A DNA stretch of 36,267 nucleotides. It comes from Zygnema circumcarinatum. Taxonomy: Eukaryota; Streptophyta; Zygnematophyceae; Zygnematales; Zygnemataceae. The stretch spans positions 1,802,215-1,838,481 of the forward strand of contig CM074821.1 of assembly GCA_037447605.1 (NCBI GenBank). Direction: 5' to 3'. Below the pieces are notes generated by a model. It saw only the letters and a list, made by a program, of their open reading frames with translations. It had not been told where the DNA came from and made no database searches. The position numbers and the translations under genes were made by a program. Below, piece after piece: positions 10,888 through 21,925 of this stretch (position 1 is the first letter of the stretch; every line of letters begins with the position of its first letter).

Positions 10888-12022
10888 TTAGGCACGCCTC
10901 AGGCAGGGAGTCAAGGGTCAAGGGGGCGCGAGGGAGTTTTAGGGTTTCAAGAGCCGCAGGGTTCAGGAGAGGTCCAGGAGGAGGGATTGTGCTGGTGCTT
11001 CTTGTCTGTAACATAATTGCCCAAACTGGCATTCACTTTTTCATGTAATGAATAATGAATATGTGGTTGCTGTGTCCATTATAAAAACGTTGTTTTTACA
11101 AACGATTACTTCTATTCACGAATGTTGAGACACTTTCGCGAGTTTTCACTTACAGTTCATACTCATAGTTGTAAGAGTGCACAGTTCATGAGGATTAATG
11201 AGGCAGACATGGATGCAATGCCCACAAAAAGGAAAAAAAAAAAAGTGGAAGTGAATTGAGACGGGGCTGTAAGGGCCTCCGAAGGGCCGCCGTACCCAAT
11301 CGTGTGCAGTTGAAAATTGTAGCTCAAGATCTTGCGGATTGTGTGAGGTATGGCATGGCATGTGGGGGATGCATGCATGTGGGGAATGCATGCATGCATG
11401 CATGCATGCATGGCCATCACCTCTCCCATCAAAATATGCTTCAGATGATGAAATTTTGTTTCTCCAATATCGTCGACAACTCGATACGATATTCGTAAAC
11501 GATACGATATGTAATCGTAACCCCGTACGGTTGTTGTACAGTACGAAATCGAACAGTACTGGACGACATTGTAGTTCCAGTTTTGCTCTGTTGCGACCGT
11601 CACGGTAACTGTAACTACGCAGCATGGACAGAGAAACAGCAGGGTTGGAACTCTCTTTTTCAGGTGATGCCTGCGTGTTGCTGAGCCAGCGTTCGCCCTT
11701 ATGATACAGCTTCGGACTGCATGTATTCGCAGACGGAAGAGTAATGCGAATCATTGGAAAGGAGATAGCATTGTGGATAAACTAGCGAAGTTTTCTTTTT
11801 GAATAAAGGTGAATTTGGTTTTATGAGAAGGCCTATTGAAAGTCCTTTTTCTTTTCATTGTCTTTCCTTTCCTTTACTTTCACCTTCTCCTCTCGTTCAA
11901 CGTGGAGCACAAACAGAACAATATGGACTCCCAATTCTCACAAAGAACTTCTTTTTGTGCAGATATTTGTCGGATTTGCTAACTGTCTGCAAACGAATAC
12001 CACAGAAGGCGCTGTTCAAGGC
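10888..12022. other. Spacer and probable 5' UTR before PEX22
   Basis: About 1.1 kb with no supported gene. It holds an (ATGC)n run at about 11385-11412 and a CGATACGATA-rich segment at about 11470-11600. An acceptor-like TTTTTGTGCAG at about 11952-11962 precedes an open segment leading into the PEX22 ATG, suggesting a 5' UTR exon. Confidence 0.5.
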
Positions 12023-14428
12023 ATGGGAGGTGCAGTCGTGGAGGAGCTTATTGATATCTTAAGGAACATTAGTGCATCACTTACAGTAAAATTTTCCCAT
12101 GCTTTGAACTTCCTGCTCAAGTACAAGGTAGGCTTGCAACTGCGGACTGTGGAGATGCCCACGCGTATCCTTTGGGTTCGAGCTCGGCAGCTCAATAGAG
12201 TTAGGCGTCGTGGCGAAAATTTTAGGGTCTCCACTACGAGTGCAGCAGTAGCAGTAGTTACAGCAAAATTCTGAGGCTGTAGGAGCTTCTAACGCCAGGT
12301 GCAAGTCCTCGTTTGGCGTTGTAGAGTCCTGCGACCTCGCTAATGCTCTCAAATGCTCTCCCTTTTGTGCAGCAAGCGAGCTCTTTTGGCTTAATTGCTG
12401 GCTTTGCCATTGCTGTGCTCTGCACGTGGCGGTACCTCCGCAGCCCTCGAAACAGGAGGGCTTCCAGCAAAAGGTCGCCAGCGGCAGCACAAGCATCCGA
12501 TGGAGAAGCCATCACAGCAGGAGCAGCAACAGCAACAGCAACGGCAACAGGAGCAGCAGTCAGCATCACAAATGCAACACATCGTGGATACGCCTCAAAG
12601 GAACCAGCAACCTCTGCTGAGGTAGAATCCGTGCACTAATTCAGCTGTGATTGCTATTTCCCTTATAAGATTAAAACTTGGGGTTAACACGCCATTGACG
12701 TATGTAGTGAAAAATCTTCTGAACATTTTTCTATGATGTAGACCAGTTACTGTTGGTGTTAGCTGACAGATTTGACCGTCCTAAATCTGAGCTGTATGCT
12801 GCAGCAACTTTCTCATCATGATGTATCATTTAAACTGCCGAGAAGTGCCGTTTTGTTCAACAGGTCTCGCTTTCCGGTGTTGTGAAACGGCAGCTCAATG
12901 GCGGGCGTAAGGTACATGCACAAGCTCGTTTGATCAACCATCAGGATTTTAGCCATAGTTTGTTTCCTGTAAAGATTTCGACTTTCACCTCTTCAGTTTT
13001 CATCTTACTCTTTCTCTTCGTTTCATGGCTTTATGTGATGCTTCACTTTTCTTTCTCGTTCTTCAAACTCACGTTATCAAGGTGCAGACGTTCCCTGCAG
13101 CCTTGGGAGGCACTGGTGAGATTGGTTGACCTCTTGCTCGGGCATGTAACGGCTGTTTGCGGTGCAGATGACTTGTCAGCTGCTGGGAGTTATTCTCGAA
13201 GAGACGAATGTAGAGGATCTGCAGGTGAAGGAACTATTCCATACTATTCCGTGTTTCCGTTGCCATGTCATAGACTCGTCATTCTAAGGGACGTCTGCAG
13301 GGGGTGTCCATCGTATAGTCAATAAGGTCAGTTGCAAGCATGAGATTTTCAGAAAGGTCAAGTTTCTGAAGTGCACCTGACTCTTGTATGTTTTGCTTGA
13401 CAGAATGGTGCCAGAATAAAGCCAGGAGCGATAGGAGTCCTGAAGGAATTGGGCTCTGCCTGTGATGTTTACCTACTCGGGAAGATCGTTGATGATGCAA
13501 GTGAGGTGAGGACTCGAACAGTATATTGTGGCATCTGGTGCCAATATAGCAGTCGAATGGTTTTGTGAGACGGAACGACGTGAGAAGAAATGCTGCTCAC
13601 TTTTTTTTTTTTTATTCTGCATCCTTATCAGAGCAATCGTTTTGAACATGCAGACGGCAGTGTTCTCGGCGTTGGAAGATTCTGGGTTGTTCTCAAGCGG
13701 AGCTATCAATCCTAATAAGGTATGCAGCGTGTTTCTTACAGCAAATTCGTTCCATTGTATCAAGTAGCTACCGCGACTCTCTGAATACTCTCCATGGCCT
13801 TCTATTGAACCCAGTCCTGCGGAGAGGGATCCTCTTTTGCAGGTGCTGTTTTGCAGTACAGATATTGGTCTTATCTCCTTTGTACGTCAGTTGGAGCCCG
13901 ACTGGCATGTGGACAGCTGCGAAGAAACCATTTCACAGCTCAGGGTGAGATGCCATTTCACTCTTCCGTAAGGCTGCGTGCTGCAGAGTCCTTGTGTCTG
14001 CTCAGGCAATTTCGTTTTGAAAGGGCTGGAAGTAGACCCTTGCATGCACTACCAAGTATGGGCCATGCTCTCAGATGGGGCTCTCACAGGATCATAGACT
14101 TGGCATAGACAGGGCTCTCGTTACCATGTGGGATGCCAAGTAGCTGTTGGGGGAGTGGAGGGAGGAGGGGCTGAAGGGAGGGAGGAGGGGAAGCGGAGAA
14201 GACTGTTGAAACAGTTATCCAAGAGATTTGCTTGTTAAGAAAAGCAAATCTTATCAGAAGGAATGACTTGGAACCGATAATCTCCGCAATAAATTCTTTC
14301 CTTTGTTGCCTCCATTGCAGCGCTTCGTGCGGCATCAGCTGTGGATAGCGCCTGTGGGATCGCCGGAGTTGGGTCCGAGTGTGGTCTCCACCCCAACACT
14401 TGAGCGCTACTTCGGCCTTCCTTCATAG
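12023..14428 (+). CDS. PEX22: Peroxin PEX22, membrane anchor for the ubiquitin-conjugating enzyme PEX4
   Basis: Exons: 12023-12127, 12373-12621, 12864-12911, 13168-13224, 13404-13505, 13654-13719, 13843-13944, 14321-14428. All introns are phase 0 with GT-AG ends; total 278 aa. Seen: a short N-terminus, a transmembrane segment at about residues 37-57 (FGLIAGFAIAVLCTWRYL), a low-complexity Ala/Thr linker, then CQLLGVILEET, IKPGAIGVLKEL, CDVYLLGKIVDD, FSALEDSGLFSSG, VLFCSTDIG, FVRQLEPDWHVD, and the end STPTLERYFG. Known: this block order is that of plant PEX22, which sits in the peroxisome membrane and recruits PEX4 for ubiquitination and recycling of the import receptor PEX5. The start was chosen because the short segment before the membrane span matches the family. 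Upstream in-frame codons exist but look like 5' UTR. Nothing is missing or broken. Confidence 0.93.
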
Positions 14429-15030
14429 TGCCTGCTCCCGTAAAGCCACTGGTTGCATCCATTCGGTACTGGAGTCCATGGCAAGATGAGCTTCTAGAGT
14501 TGAAGGGCCGCGAGTGTGTCCAAATTGTATGTGATTTTATTGGAAGTATCGAAAATATCGCTCGCTTTTTGTTGCAAAACGACTCGTAACCGCACTTCTC
14601 TTGTTAATGTGAAATGTTGCTTGTGTACGGGCAGCATTTGCAGCATAAGTCCACACTCAATAGGTTGCGAAATCAGGCTAGAATGAAGATATCAATGTCT
14701 GCTTGCATTGACCACGCAAGTCATTCAAATAGTAATCAACCCGGTCACGTGAGTGTCATCCTGTCTGAACTTAGTAGTCACTGGCAATTAATTACAACAT
14801 TCGCTCTTACTCTTCACTGCAATAAACATGGTTTGCCACCTGAATGATAAAAAAGCATTTCAAATATCAAAACCTCCACTCCTTTTCCAAACAACGCCGT
14901 GTGAGCCCTCAAACCCTTGGCATGACTCTTCAATGACCTCTGAATCATGCCTAAAGCCAAAACGTTCGCTGCCGCTCCTGCCCCAATCTTCATCCCTATA
15001 CTGTCAGATTCCTTGCCGTCCGCAGCAGGC
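14429..15030. other. Convergent spacer between PEX22 and the SR-like gene
   Basis: About 600 bp between the stop codons of two converging genes. It must hold both 3' UTRs. I see no RNA gene, repeat or extra coding segment in it. Confidence 0.6.
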
Positions 15031-15960
15031 TTACTCGCCATTCCCTGCGGCTGCCTTACCACCTTCAGGAGGGCGGCTGCCTGCTCCACTCTCTGCCTCT
15101 CCCACACGGGCACTACTCGCGAGCTCATTCTCAAGAGGAGCGCACGCGTCTTGGCTGCGGCTGTCCGTGGTATACTCCCCATTGCGAGGAGGCCCTTCTG
15201 AGCGCCTGTGTCTCCCGCCACCTTCTCTCCTGTGACGCATCTTTTTCTGTCTTTTCTTGCCATCCTCCGCCAGCGCTTCCTCGCTGTGGTCAGAGTTCTC
15301 AGACCTGCTGGGTCGCTTTTTCCGCTTCCGCCTGCGAAGTCCAAACCAAATGTATTGCTCAGTTGATTTACATTCAAGCGCCAGAAGCCCTAAAATGGTT
15401 CAGTCCAGAAGTAAAACAGCAATGGCTTTTCGGTAAGGCTAAACTCCCAAGTACATTGAGTTGTACAATTTATAACCAAACGGCAAACAGCTCCTGCAGA
15501 ATAATTCTTTGAATATCAGTGGCTAAGACTTTACACAGAGTCGAAAGCCTGACCGTTCAGTTGAATCGATGCCAGAATCAGAAGACGACCGATGCTTTTT
15601 CCGCCTCCTCTCCTTCCTCCTCCTCCGTCGCTCCTCATCGTCTTCGTCTGAACTACTGTCAGATCCCGACGAGTTTCGTTGATGCTTGCGACTCCGTCTG
15701 CTTCGAGACTTCCGTTTGCGGGACCGGCTTCTCTTATCTTCTCCCGAGTCAGAGTCCTCACCGCTAGAAGAAGATTCAAAAGAAGAGTCTGACCCCTTCT
15801 TGTGCCGTTTTTTTCTCCTTGCGAGCTTCTCGTCCTCTTCCTTCCACGATTTCGCTACTGCAGCTTCAAGTTTCTGCTCCCACGACTTCTTGTTCGTCTC
15901 TTGCTCCAAAGCCTTTTTCCTTTTCTGGTCGACCAAACTCAGGAACTTCTGCTTATCCAT
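15031..15960 (-). CDS. Arg/Ser-rich, coiled-coil nuclear-type protein, 2 exons
   Basis: Exon 1 is 15960-15554 and exon 2 is 15331-15031 on the minus strand. The join is phase 2, donor GTCAGG and acceptor TTCGCAG, giving 235 aa. Seen: the start MDKQKFLSLVDQKRKKALEQ leads into a charged helix of about 60 residues with coiled-coil character. Acidic serine tracts (SSFESSSSGEDSDSGED) and basic SR/RS runs (KRSRSRKRKSRSRRSRK, then RRRRRKERRRKKHRSSS) follow, with a less ordered tail after exon 2. Known: alternating acidic-serine and RS segments are typical of nuclear-speckle and splicing-associated proteins. Inferred: a nuclear RNA-processing or chromatin factor; no RRM or other catalytic domain is visible, so the role is open. 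The first in-frame ATG was used because a stop lies about 20 codons upstream. I do not recognise the family. Confidence 0.7.
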
Positions 15961-17675
15961 TTCCCGTTCCAAATCCTCCAAACCTTCTAATAAGAGTCCG
16001 TTCCCTCGTTCACCGTTGATTTAACTGCCTCAAATAACCTTCACAGATTATTATGAGTCCTGTAGGAAGCCTCCCGACTTCCCAGGTATGTTAATTTTTC
16101 GTCTTCAACTGTACCTCAGGAACCCCCCTGCAGAGTTGAAGTAGCAAAAGGTTCCCTTAACCACCACAAAAATCCGCGGACGCGCCCCTTTGCGGCTCCA
16201 GGAACCTTCCAACACTCTCCTCGCAGCAATTATGTCGAGCCCAACGACATGCTACATCACTACCATCTTCCTCCTCCTGCGACGTTACAGTATGAGCGCC
16301 GCCACCGCCGCCGAGTCCACCTGCAGACGGAAGAGTGTAGACCGGCAAGTGCATCTCACAAACGAAACAAAATCACGTTAGTGCAGAGCACTTTATAGAA
16401 CATGTTCCAAGAGTTCATGCCTTGATTGATTCCTTAGATCAGGACGGCGGCTAAATAGAAAATAACAACAATGTTTGGGCGCAAAAGTGTACAGAATATG
16501 ACATCGCCAGTGCAAACAGAAGCATCAACAGACCCGGAGCTGCTCTAACACATAGATCTCACTGAGAAGCAAGTGCGAGAAGCATGGACACCCCAACATT
16601 CAAAGAAACTTCAACGTCAAGCTATTACGTTTCCTAATCCACTAGCGGGCATGAGGAGGGGCCCCCCTCCTTACCTTGTACCGCTTCTCCGGCTCGAGTA
16701 ATCCTGCAGAAGGGCCGCAGGAGAGTACAAGCGGCATCAACGAAGGGCAATGGAGAGCTGGTTCAAGGGCAGAGCAGAGGAGAGCCCTTCGACAGGCGGA
16801 GCAGGCAGAAGGGAGACGCGGCAGCCATGGCCGCCCTAATAGAAGCTTCCACCAACCACGAGGCGAGGAAGGACCGTATCGACCATTGCCGATATACCGA
16901 ATGCCAAATTCTGGAGGTCGCTGTCTCGATACGATACGAGGGCAGTCCTGTATTTCGGCTAAAAATATCGAGTACTGCGATGGAATATCGATCGAGGCGG
17001 CGATATCGTACAGTTCTAGCCCGATGGGCCTAGAAAAATATGAACCCAAGTTTTATACCGCAAGTGGGTTGTATGCACATTGCACATCACATTGTACATT
17101 AAACATTAGACATTGTTCGTGGCACATGGCACATGGCACATGGCACATGGCCTTCACAATGAACATTTCAACATAGCACATTGCGCTTCCCAGTCTCAGG
17201 GCAAACAGCACCCATCCACTATCCCCGTGTTGAGTATAAGGGCCCAATTCTGACAATAGAATAATCAAGGTCACTTAATTAAAAAAAAAAAAAAAAAATT
17301 GAGAAAAATTGAATGGCCACATAAGTCAGATACTACCACGGAATTGAAGGAGGTACCACATTGACCAGGTCACCAGCTGCGCTTTGTTATGGTAAAGCGT
17401 TCTCAATACTTGATGAATAAGCGTATGGTCTAGGCAATAGTAAATCTTTTGACAATTTTTGAATAATAGGGCTTTTTGTTGAGTCTTCTGCTGACAGGTG
17501 GTAAACCCTTTCTCATGCGTTGAGCCTATGTTGGTAAACATCCCGACAGTAGGCACCACATATCGCCGACCAACTGTACAGGCAACCAATTGTTGCAGGG
17601 ATTTCTTGAGTTGAGAAAGACTTGAGTGTGCTGCTGCTTCAGCGAACCCCCCCTCCCTCCCTCCCTCCCTCCCTC
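15961..17675. other. Spacer with short tandem repeats; no firm gene
   Basis: About 1.7 kb. It holds a CGATA-rich segment at about 16880-17030, a GGCACATGGCACATG heptamer array at about 17119-17150, an A-run near 17280, and a (CCCT)n tract at about 17650-17676. A short exon-like segment at 16705-16677 (minus) is flanked by splice-like sites but could not be linked to a gene. Confidence 0.5.
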
Positions 17676-18002
17676 CTAATGCCAAACTCCCCCCCCTCCA
17701 ATGACGGCCCCTCCACTCTCAGCATTCGACTTGAAGGGATTCGGAACGTGGGCAGAAGGGGCTTTCAGCTTCCCTATTACAGCCTGCACCAAGGGGACCA
17801 TCCCAACCCCTCCCTCTCTCCCTCCTTAACCATTGCCTAATCAACACCATGCCGTTTGCGCACCATTAAACATTGACTCTACCACTCGCCTCTCTACTAC
17901 GTCATAAAAACCATCATCATAGATAGACCTGCGAACTACAAGTTTCAATGCAATTGTTTGAGATGTAATGATGCATTGAATCTCCTCCCTCCCTCACCTC
18001 GT

Positions 18003-18042
<40 letters not shown>

Positions 18043-19366
18043 CTCTGACGCTGTACCTGAGGGAGGAGCTCCTTGACCACTGTGACCATCCACCCTGCGT
18101 TGGTGCTGACTATGGCGGCGGTCGGCCCTTGGAGGGTTCGGCGGAGGTCGGTCAGTCCGGGGTGGTCCGCGAGGAAGGAGGGCTCCATCACCAGCCACAC
18201 GTCGCGGGGCCGCCCCTCTCTGTGGAGAGAGAGAGACTCAGATAGCATGGAACGGGGTAAGTTTCTTCATTTGTTTGCGTCAAGAATACAAACAAAAAAA
18301 TGTAGGGAGGGTAGAGAGAGAGAGGTAGAGAGACGTAGAGAGGGTAGAGAGAGAGGTAGAGAGAGACGTAGAGAGGCTAGAGAGAGAGGTAGAGAGAGAC
18401 GTAGAGAGGCTAGAGAGAGAGGTAGAGAGAGACGTAGAGAGGCTAGAAAAAATAAAACCATAAATGGCTGCCGAGAAACATCAGCAAATGGGTTTAAACA
18501 AATGGGTTACTTGTTCACCTTTCTGCGCGCTCAATTCCGTCTCTCAAGACTTCTTCAAGTTGCGCTCCTTCCAGCCTGGCAGCCCAAACCAGAAAAAAAA
18601 AAGAAACAAAACAAAACAAAAACTAAATAAGAAAATAAGAACAAGAAGATTGTCGATTTTTTTCTGCCTTGGTATGCTCCCATCTGCCGGAGTTGCAGTT
18701 ACAGAAGGCAAGGAAGAGTGAGAATGACTCTGCCTCTGCAATAGCAAAGAAGTACTAATGCCTACTTTGCCTTGTTTTAAATTAAGAAACACTTACATCA
18801 AAGACTCGGCATTTGCAATAGCAAAAAAGTACGTCTGCAAAAATGGGCCCCTCCTCCCCCACCATCACTCAAAATAAATAAATAAATAAATAAAATAAAA
18901 TAAACCCGAACCTGAGGGACCTTGCAAGACAGCTGTTGGACCAGGACAAAAGGATGGCAAAACTTGGCTCCATTACCTCACAAAAGTTTACCTTTATCTT
19001 GTCTCTTGCTGTTACATTAAAAGCCTTCTTCTATTTTTTTTATTTCCTTCTTCTTCTTCTTCTTCTATTTTAAGCCTTCTTTCTTTTACCAACATGCTTT
19101 ATTTGTCCTTGCTTTAACACTGTCACCTGCGGCCTCTCCATGTTCCATCCTTCTGCTTCTTTTCCCAATTCTTTGTCCCATTGGGTCTTCTCCTCCTCTC
19201 GTGCAGATCCCCCATTCTCATTATCAGACCTTGCTGCTAGAAAACAGAAATGAAGGTCCAATTAGTATCACCTCAAAGTAATCAAAGAAAGACCCAATAA
19301 AATTTACATTACCCAAGCATGCTCTGGTAATTTTCTGCCTTCAGTACAGATAACTTTTCGGGAGCT
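17676..19366 (-). CDS. Probable gene of unknown function, four exons seen, 5' end not found
   Basis: Candidate exons on the minus strand: 19366-19313, about 19229-19127, about 18215-18057, 17783-17676 (stop TAG). Splice-like ends join in consistent phase. Seen: APEKLSVLKAENYQSML; then SDNENGGSAREEEKTQWDKE and WNMERPQ; then GRPRDVWLVMEPSFL, LRRTLQGPTAAIVSTN, MVTVVKELLPQ; then AVIGKLKAPSAHVPNPFKS and a Gly-rich end. The third exon is the best: GC-rich, about 53 open codons, a TCTCCACAG acceptor region and a CCTCAG|GTACAG donor. I do not recognise the protein. Two acceptors here are non-standard choices: a NAG inside GCAGCAAG for exon 2, and the third AG of CACAGAG for exon 3. The exact boundaries are therefore uncertain. 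The first exon and start codon were not found. Confidence 0.4.
18001..18045. repeat. (CT)n microsatellite
   Basis: Seen: about 36 bp of CT dinucleotides just downstream (minus sense) of the third exon of the 17676-19366 candidate gene. In the sense strand it is a GA run within the intron. Confidence 0.85.
18300..18447. repeat. 33-bp minisatellite, about four units
   Basis: Seen: the marker ACGTAGAGAGG recurs at 18333, 18366, 18399 and 18432, exactly 33 bp apart, within GTAGAGAGAG-rich units. Because 33 is a multiple of three, an open frame across it gives an 11-residue Arg/Glu repeat, which is incidental. Confidence 0.85.
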
Positions 19367-19636
19367 CTGCAAAATTTAGACTGTCTGGCTGAAATTGGCT
19401 AGCTTCAACACAGATAGATTTTCTATGTAACTGCTACTATTTCCTCGATGTTTCATCAGTAGTATTCATAGTAGAGGGTGAGACGGGCAGGTAAAGATGG
19501 AGAAAGGAAACTGGTAGCTGCGACGGAGAAGGAAGGAAAGCGGGGATAGAGACGATGAAGCGAATAAGAGGACAGGACAGTGCCGAGACAAATAACAACG
19601 GAGAGGGTAAGGGGGGAGAGGGGGGGAGGGAGAGAG

Positions 19637-19639
19637 AGG

Positions 19640-19693
<54 letters not shown>

Positions 19694-19712
19694 GAGAGAG
19701 AGAGAGAGAGAG
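19637..19712. repeat. (GA)n microsatellite
   Basis: Seen: about 70 bp of GA dinucleotides with two GGGG interruptions, upstream (minus sense) of the exons seen for the 17676-19366 candidate gene. Confidence 0.85.
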
Positions 19713-20252
19713 AACAAAGTGGGAGTGGAGGTCCATACAAGCATGAGCGCGGCCTTCATCCGGCGCGAGACGTTGAACCGAGAGGGCGACGCGCCTAAAG
19801 CAAGAGACTCAAAATTTCAGAGATTAAAACAGTGCAGTCGAAGGGCCATAAAGTTTAGTAAGGGAACTCCTCAAACGCTCAGTCATTTTCCAGATACATG
19901 CACTCATTGGTTGGACTTTCAACGCCTCCTTTCCGATAAGTTCGCAAATTAAGAAAAGGAAAAGGAAAGCCCTCTTGCCATCAACATTTGTTACAAGTCT
20001 TCCGAAGCACATTCTTCCAGTTATCTTCAACGAGTTATAGTGGCGGGTGCACCAAACTTGAGCATAAAGACTGAGTACCGGTTCGTGTCGTTGGCTGTGT
20101 GAGAAAACCGATTTTGGAGTCGAAGTTTTTCAGTTTCAAGTTTAGCCTTAGAAAGAATCCTTCCCTGCATTCCACCTCGCATGCTTCTTCCATACATCAG
20201 CACCCCCCCCTCTCTCCCTCCCTCCCCTCCCCTCTCTCCTCCCCTCCCCTCC

Positions 20253-20262
20253 NNNNNNNNNN
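20253..20262. other. Assembly gap (10 N) inside a C/T-rich tract
   Basis: Ten N characters interrupt a CCTCCCCTCC-type tract. The true length of the gap is unknown. Confidence 0.99.
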
Positions 20263-20390
20263 CCCGCCCCTCCCCTCTCTTCCTCCCTCTCCCTCGACTT
20301 GCAATCAAGAATTAAGAATAGCATCACAGTAAAAATGAAGCGGCCGGTTGTTACTTAAACCGTTGGAGACATGACTGACCTGCCCGAAAG

Positions 20391-20456
20391 ACGTCATAAG
20401 CACGTCCGATGACATCACTGATGACGTCAGCGAGACGGCCTCCCGAGGCCACGTGG
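20391..20456. promoter_or_regulatory. Cluster of bZIP-type ACGT motifs, including TGACGTCA and a G-box
   Basis: Seen within 66 bp: GACGTCAT, GCACGTCC, TGACATCA, the perfect palindrome TGACGTCA (20422-20429) and CCACGTGGCAC with CACGTG at 20450-20455. Known: TGACGTCA and CACGTG are classic plant bZIP and bHLH sites. Inferred: a promoter, either for the candidate exon at 20704 (plus) or for the minus-strand gene ending at 17676; neither start is mapped. Confidence 0.4.
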
Positions 20457-20703
20457 CACATTTTCTCTCTCTTGGGATGTTAAAACCATCGTTTGAAGCC
20501 TCTGCCTTGATTACAATTCCAACCAACAGCTGCTGTTGTTTGCATGTATGGTCTCTGAATACCGATGCAAAAACAAAATCATAAATAAGTAATTGAGTGA
20601 GTAAGCAGAAAGAAAAACTCAGGCGTTTTCTTTAATGATGAGATTCCACAAACCCATGTATAATTACGACTCACTCAATTTTTTTTTTTTCTTCTGAATG
20701 CAG

Positions 20704-20877
20704 AGCAGTGTTGAGAAGGAACCTGGCCACGGCTCCCCATGGAACGGCCGGCCTCATCGTCAGAAAAGAGTGCAAACTTCACAGTCAAAAGCAAACAGCG
20801 AAATGAATAGTGAAACCCTAAAAGGGTTGCAGCAACGCCTCCAAGCACTGCAGCGAGTGCTGATCAAAAGATTATAA
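20704..20877 (+). CDS. Possible terminal exon of an unidentified gene
   Basis: Seen: a long T-run and CTTCTGAATGCAG acceptor precede 57 open codons and a TAA. The translation (SSVEKEPGHGSPWNGRP, then KANSEMNSETLKGLQQRL) has protein-like composition and a possible short helix at the end. No upstream exon was found and the family is not recognised. The open length alone could arise by chance. Confidence 0.25.
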   Translation, partial: SSVEKEPGHGSPWNGRPHRQKRVQTSQSKANSEMNSETLKGLQQRLQALQRVLIKRL

Positions 20878-20960
20878 TATAAACGAGAAAACCTGCAATT
20901 CGACACTTTCTAAGTAGCTTCAGCGAATTACCGCCTCACGGCTTTCCTATGAAGTAATTA

Positions 20961-21271
20961 GGGGGGGTCAGCGCGGAGCGTACGAAATTCCCGAATTCAG
21001 AATACGAAAAGTCATTTTTTCGTATACGAACTTCGGTTCAGGTTCCGCGGCTCCGCCGAACCTAGCCGTAGCGAAATGCGTACCCAGCCAATGCTTCAAT
21101 GTGCCCGGCAGGCCCTACGAAATTGATTTGGTCATGTTTTAAGTCTGACTCCCCATATTGGCTAGGTACGCATTTTGGAACCTGTAGGTTCGGCGGAGCC
21201 GCCGATCCCGAGCGCAAATTTGTATACTGAATTCGGAAATTTCGTACGCTCCGCGCTAAGTCTGGCCCCCC
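20961..21271. mobile_element. MITE-like foldback element, 311 bp, with TA duplication
   Basis: Seen: the left arm from 20961 starts GGGGGGGTCAGCGCGGAGCG, and the reverse complement of the right end (21271 inward) starts GGGGGGCCAGACTTAGCGCG. The arms then share GCGCGGAGCGTACGAAATT, CCGAATTCAG, and further in GGCTCCGCCGAACCTA. The arms are about 110-130 bp with a short centre. TA flanks both ends (20959-20960 and 21272-21273). There is no coding capacity. Inferred: a non-autonomous DNA transposon of Tc1/mariner (Stowaway-like) or PIF type. Other copies would be needed to set the true ends. Confidence 0.7.
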
Positions 21272-21458
21272 TACTGTCAGGGCGGAGCGAGGCAGAAGAC
21301 AGGGCAGCGATTAGGGTTCGAGGAGGCCCGGACGGGCCAGGGCCTATTCGTGCCCGTGACTGACCACATAGAACAGTTCAAATCGGCCCAGTTAAAGTTC
21401 GGACTGTTCGCCTCCATACGCCAGTTCCGTGGCAGTCGTCACCGTCCCGGCCCCGGCC

Positions 21459-21508
21459 GTGACGTGACAAAACGTGACGTGATACGTGACGTGATACGTG
21501 ACGTGACA
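21459..21508. repeat. 12-bp tandem repeat ACGTGACGTGAT
   Basis: Seen: three head-to-tail 12-bp units at 21472, 21484 and 21496, preceded by a related CGTGACGTGACAA. Each unit carries two ACGT cores, so the array could bind bZIP proteins. It lies about 950 bp upstream of the ATG at 22458. Confidence 0.7.
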
Positions 21509-21854
21509 TAAGAAGCCCCCTGTTGTAGGAAGGCCCAGGCTTGCTCGATTTTAGGGTTCGTGCTGTGCGGGGTGGGAGGGAGGGGCTCTGCGCCGAGGGA
21601 GGAAGGTGGCCGAGAGCGGGGGAAGTTTGAAGGCGCATGTGGAAAGGGGAATCTGGGCGGAGGATTTCGGAAAAGAGGGGGATTCCTGCGCGGTATGAGG
21701 AAATAATCGGTGGATAAAATGCGTCAGGATTGGATGGGATCAAGGCGGAGCTGGGCGGGATGTGATGCTGCGTGTGATGTGGGCGGGGCATGCCCATGCA
21801 TGCATGTGCTTATGTTCTTGTAGGCTGGTCTGTGTGGATGAACACACAGAGGTA

Positions 21855-21925
21855 GAGGAGGGAGGGAGGGGAGGGGAGGGGAGGGGAGGGGAGGGGAGGG
21901 AGGGAGAGAGGGGAGGGAGGGTGAG
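21855..21925. repeat. (GAGGG)n tract
   Basis: Seen: a run of GGGGA and GGGAGG units, purine on the plus strand, inside the gene-free stretch 21509-22457. Confidence 0.8.

Noticed and set aside
13082-13131. Apparent extra PEX22 exon (reads QTFPAALGGTG in one frame)
   Set aside because: It cannot be joined in phase to the next exon; joining exon 3 (RK) directly to the segment reading CQLLGVILEET matches the family with all introns in phase 0.
16677-16705. Mini-exon on the minus strand reading LLEPEKRYK, with a possible continuation at about 16323
   Set aside because: Splice-like flanks are present, but it is too short to trust and the candidate gene upstream already ends at a stop at 17676.
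18300-18447. Regularly spaced repeats resembling a CRISPR array
   Set aside because: The units are head-to-tail 33-bp minisatellite copies with no unique spacers, in a eukaryotic genome.
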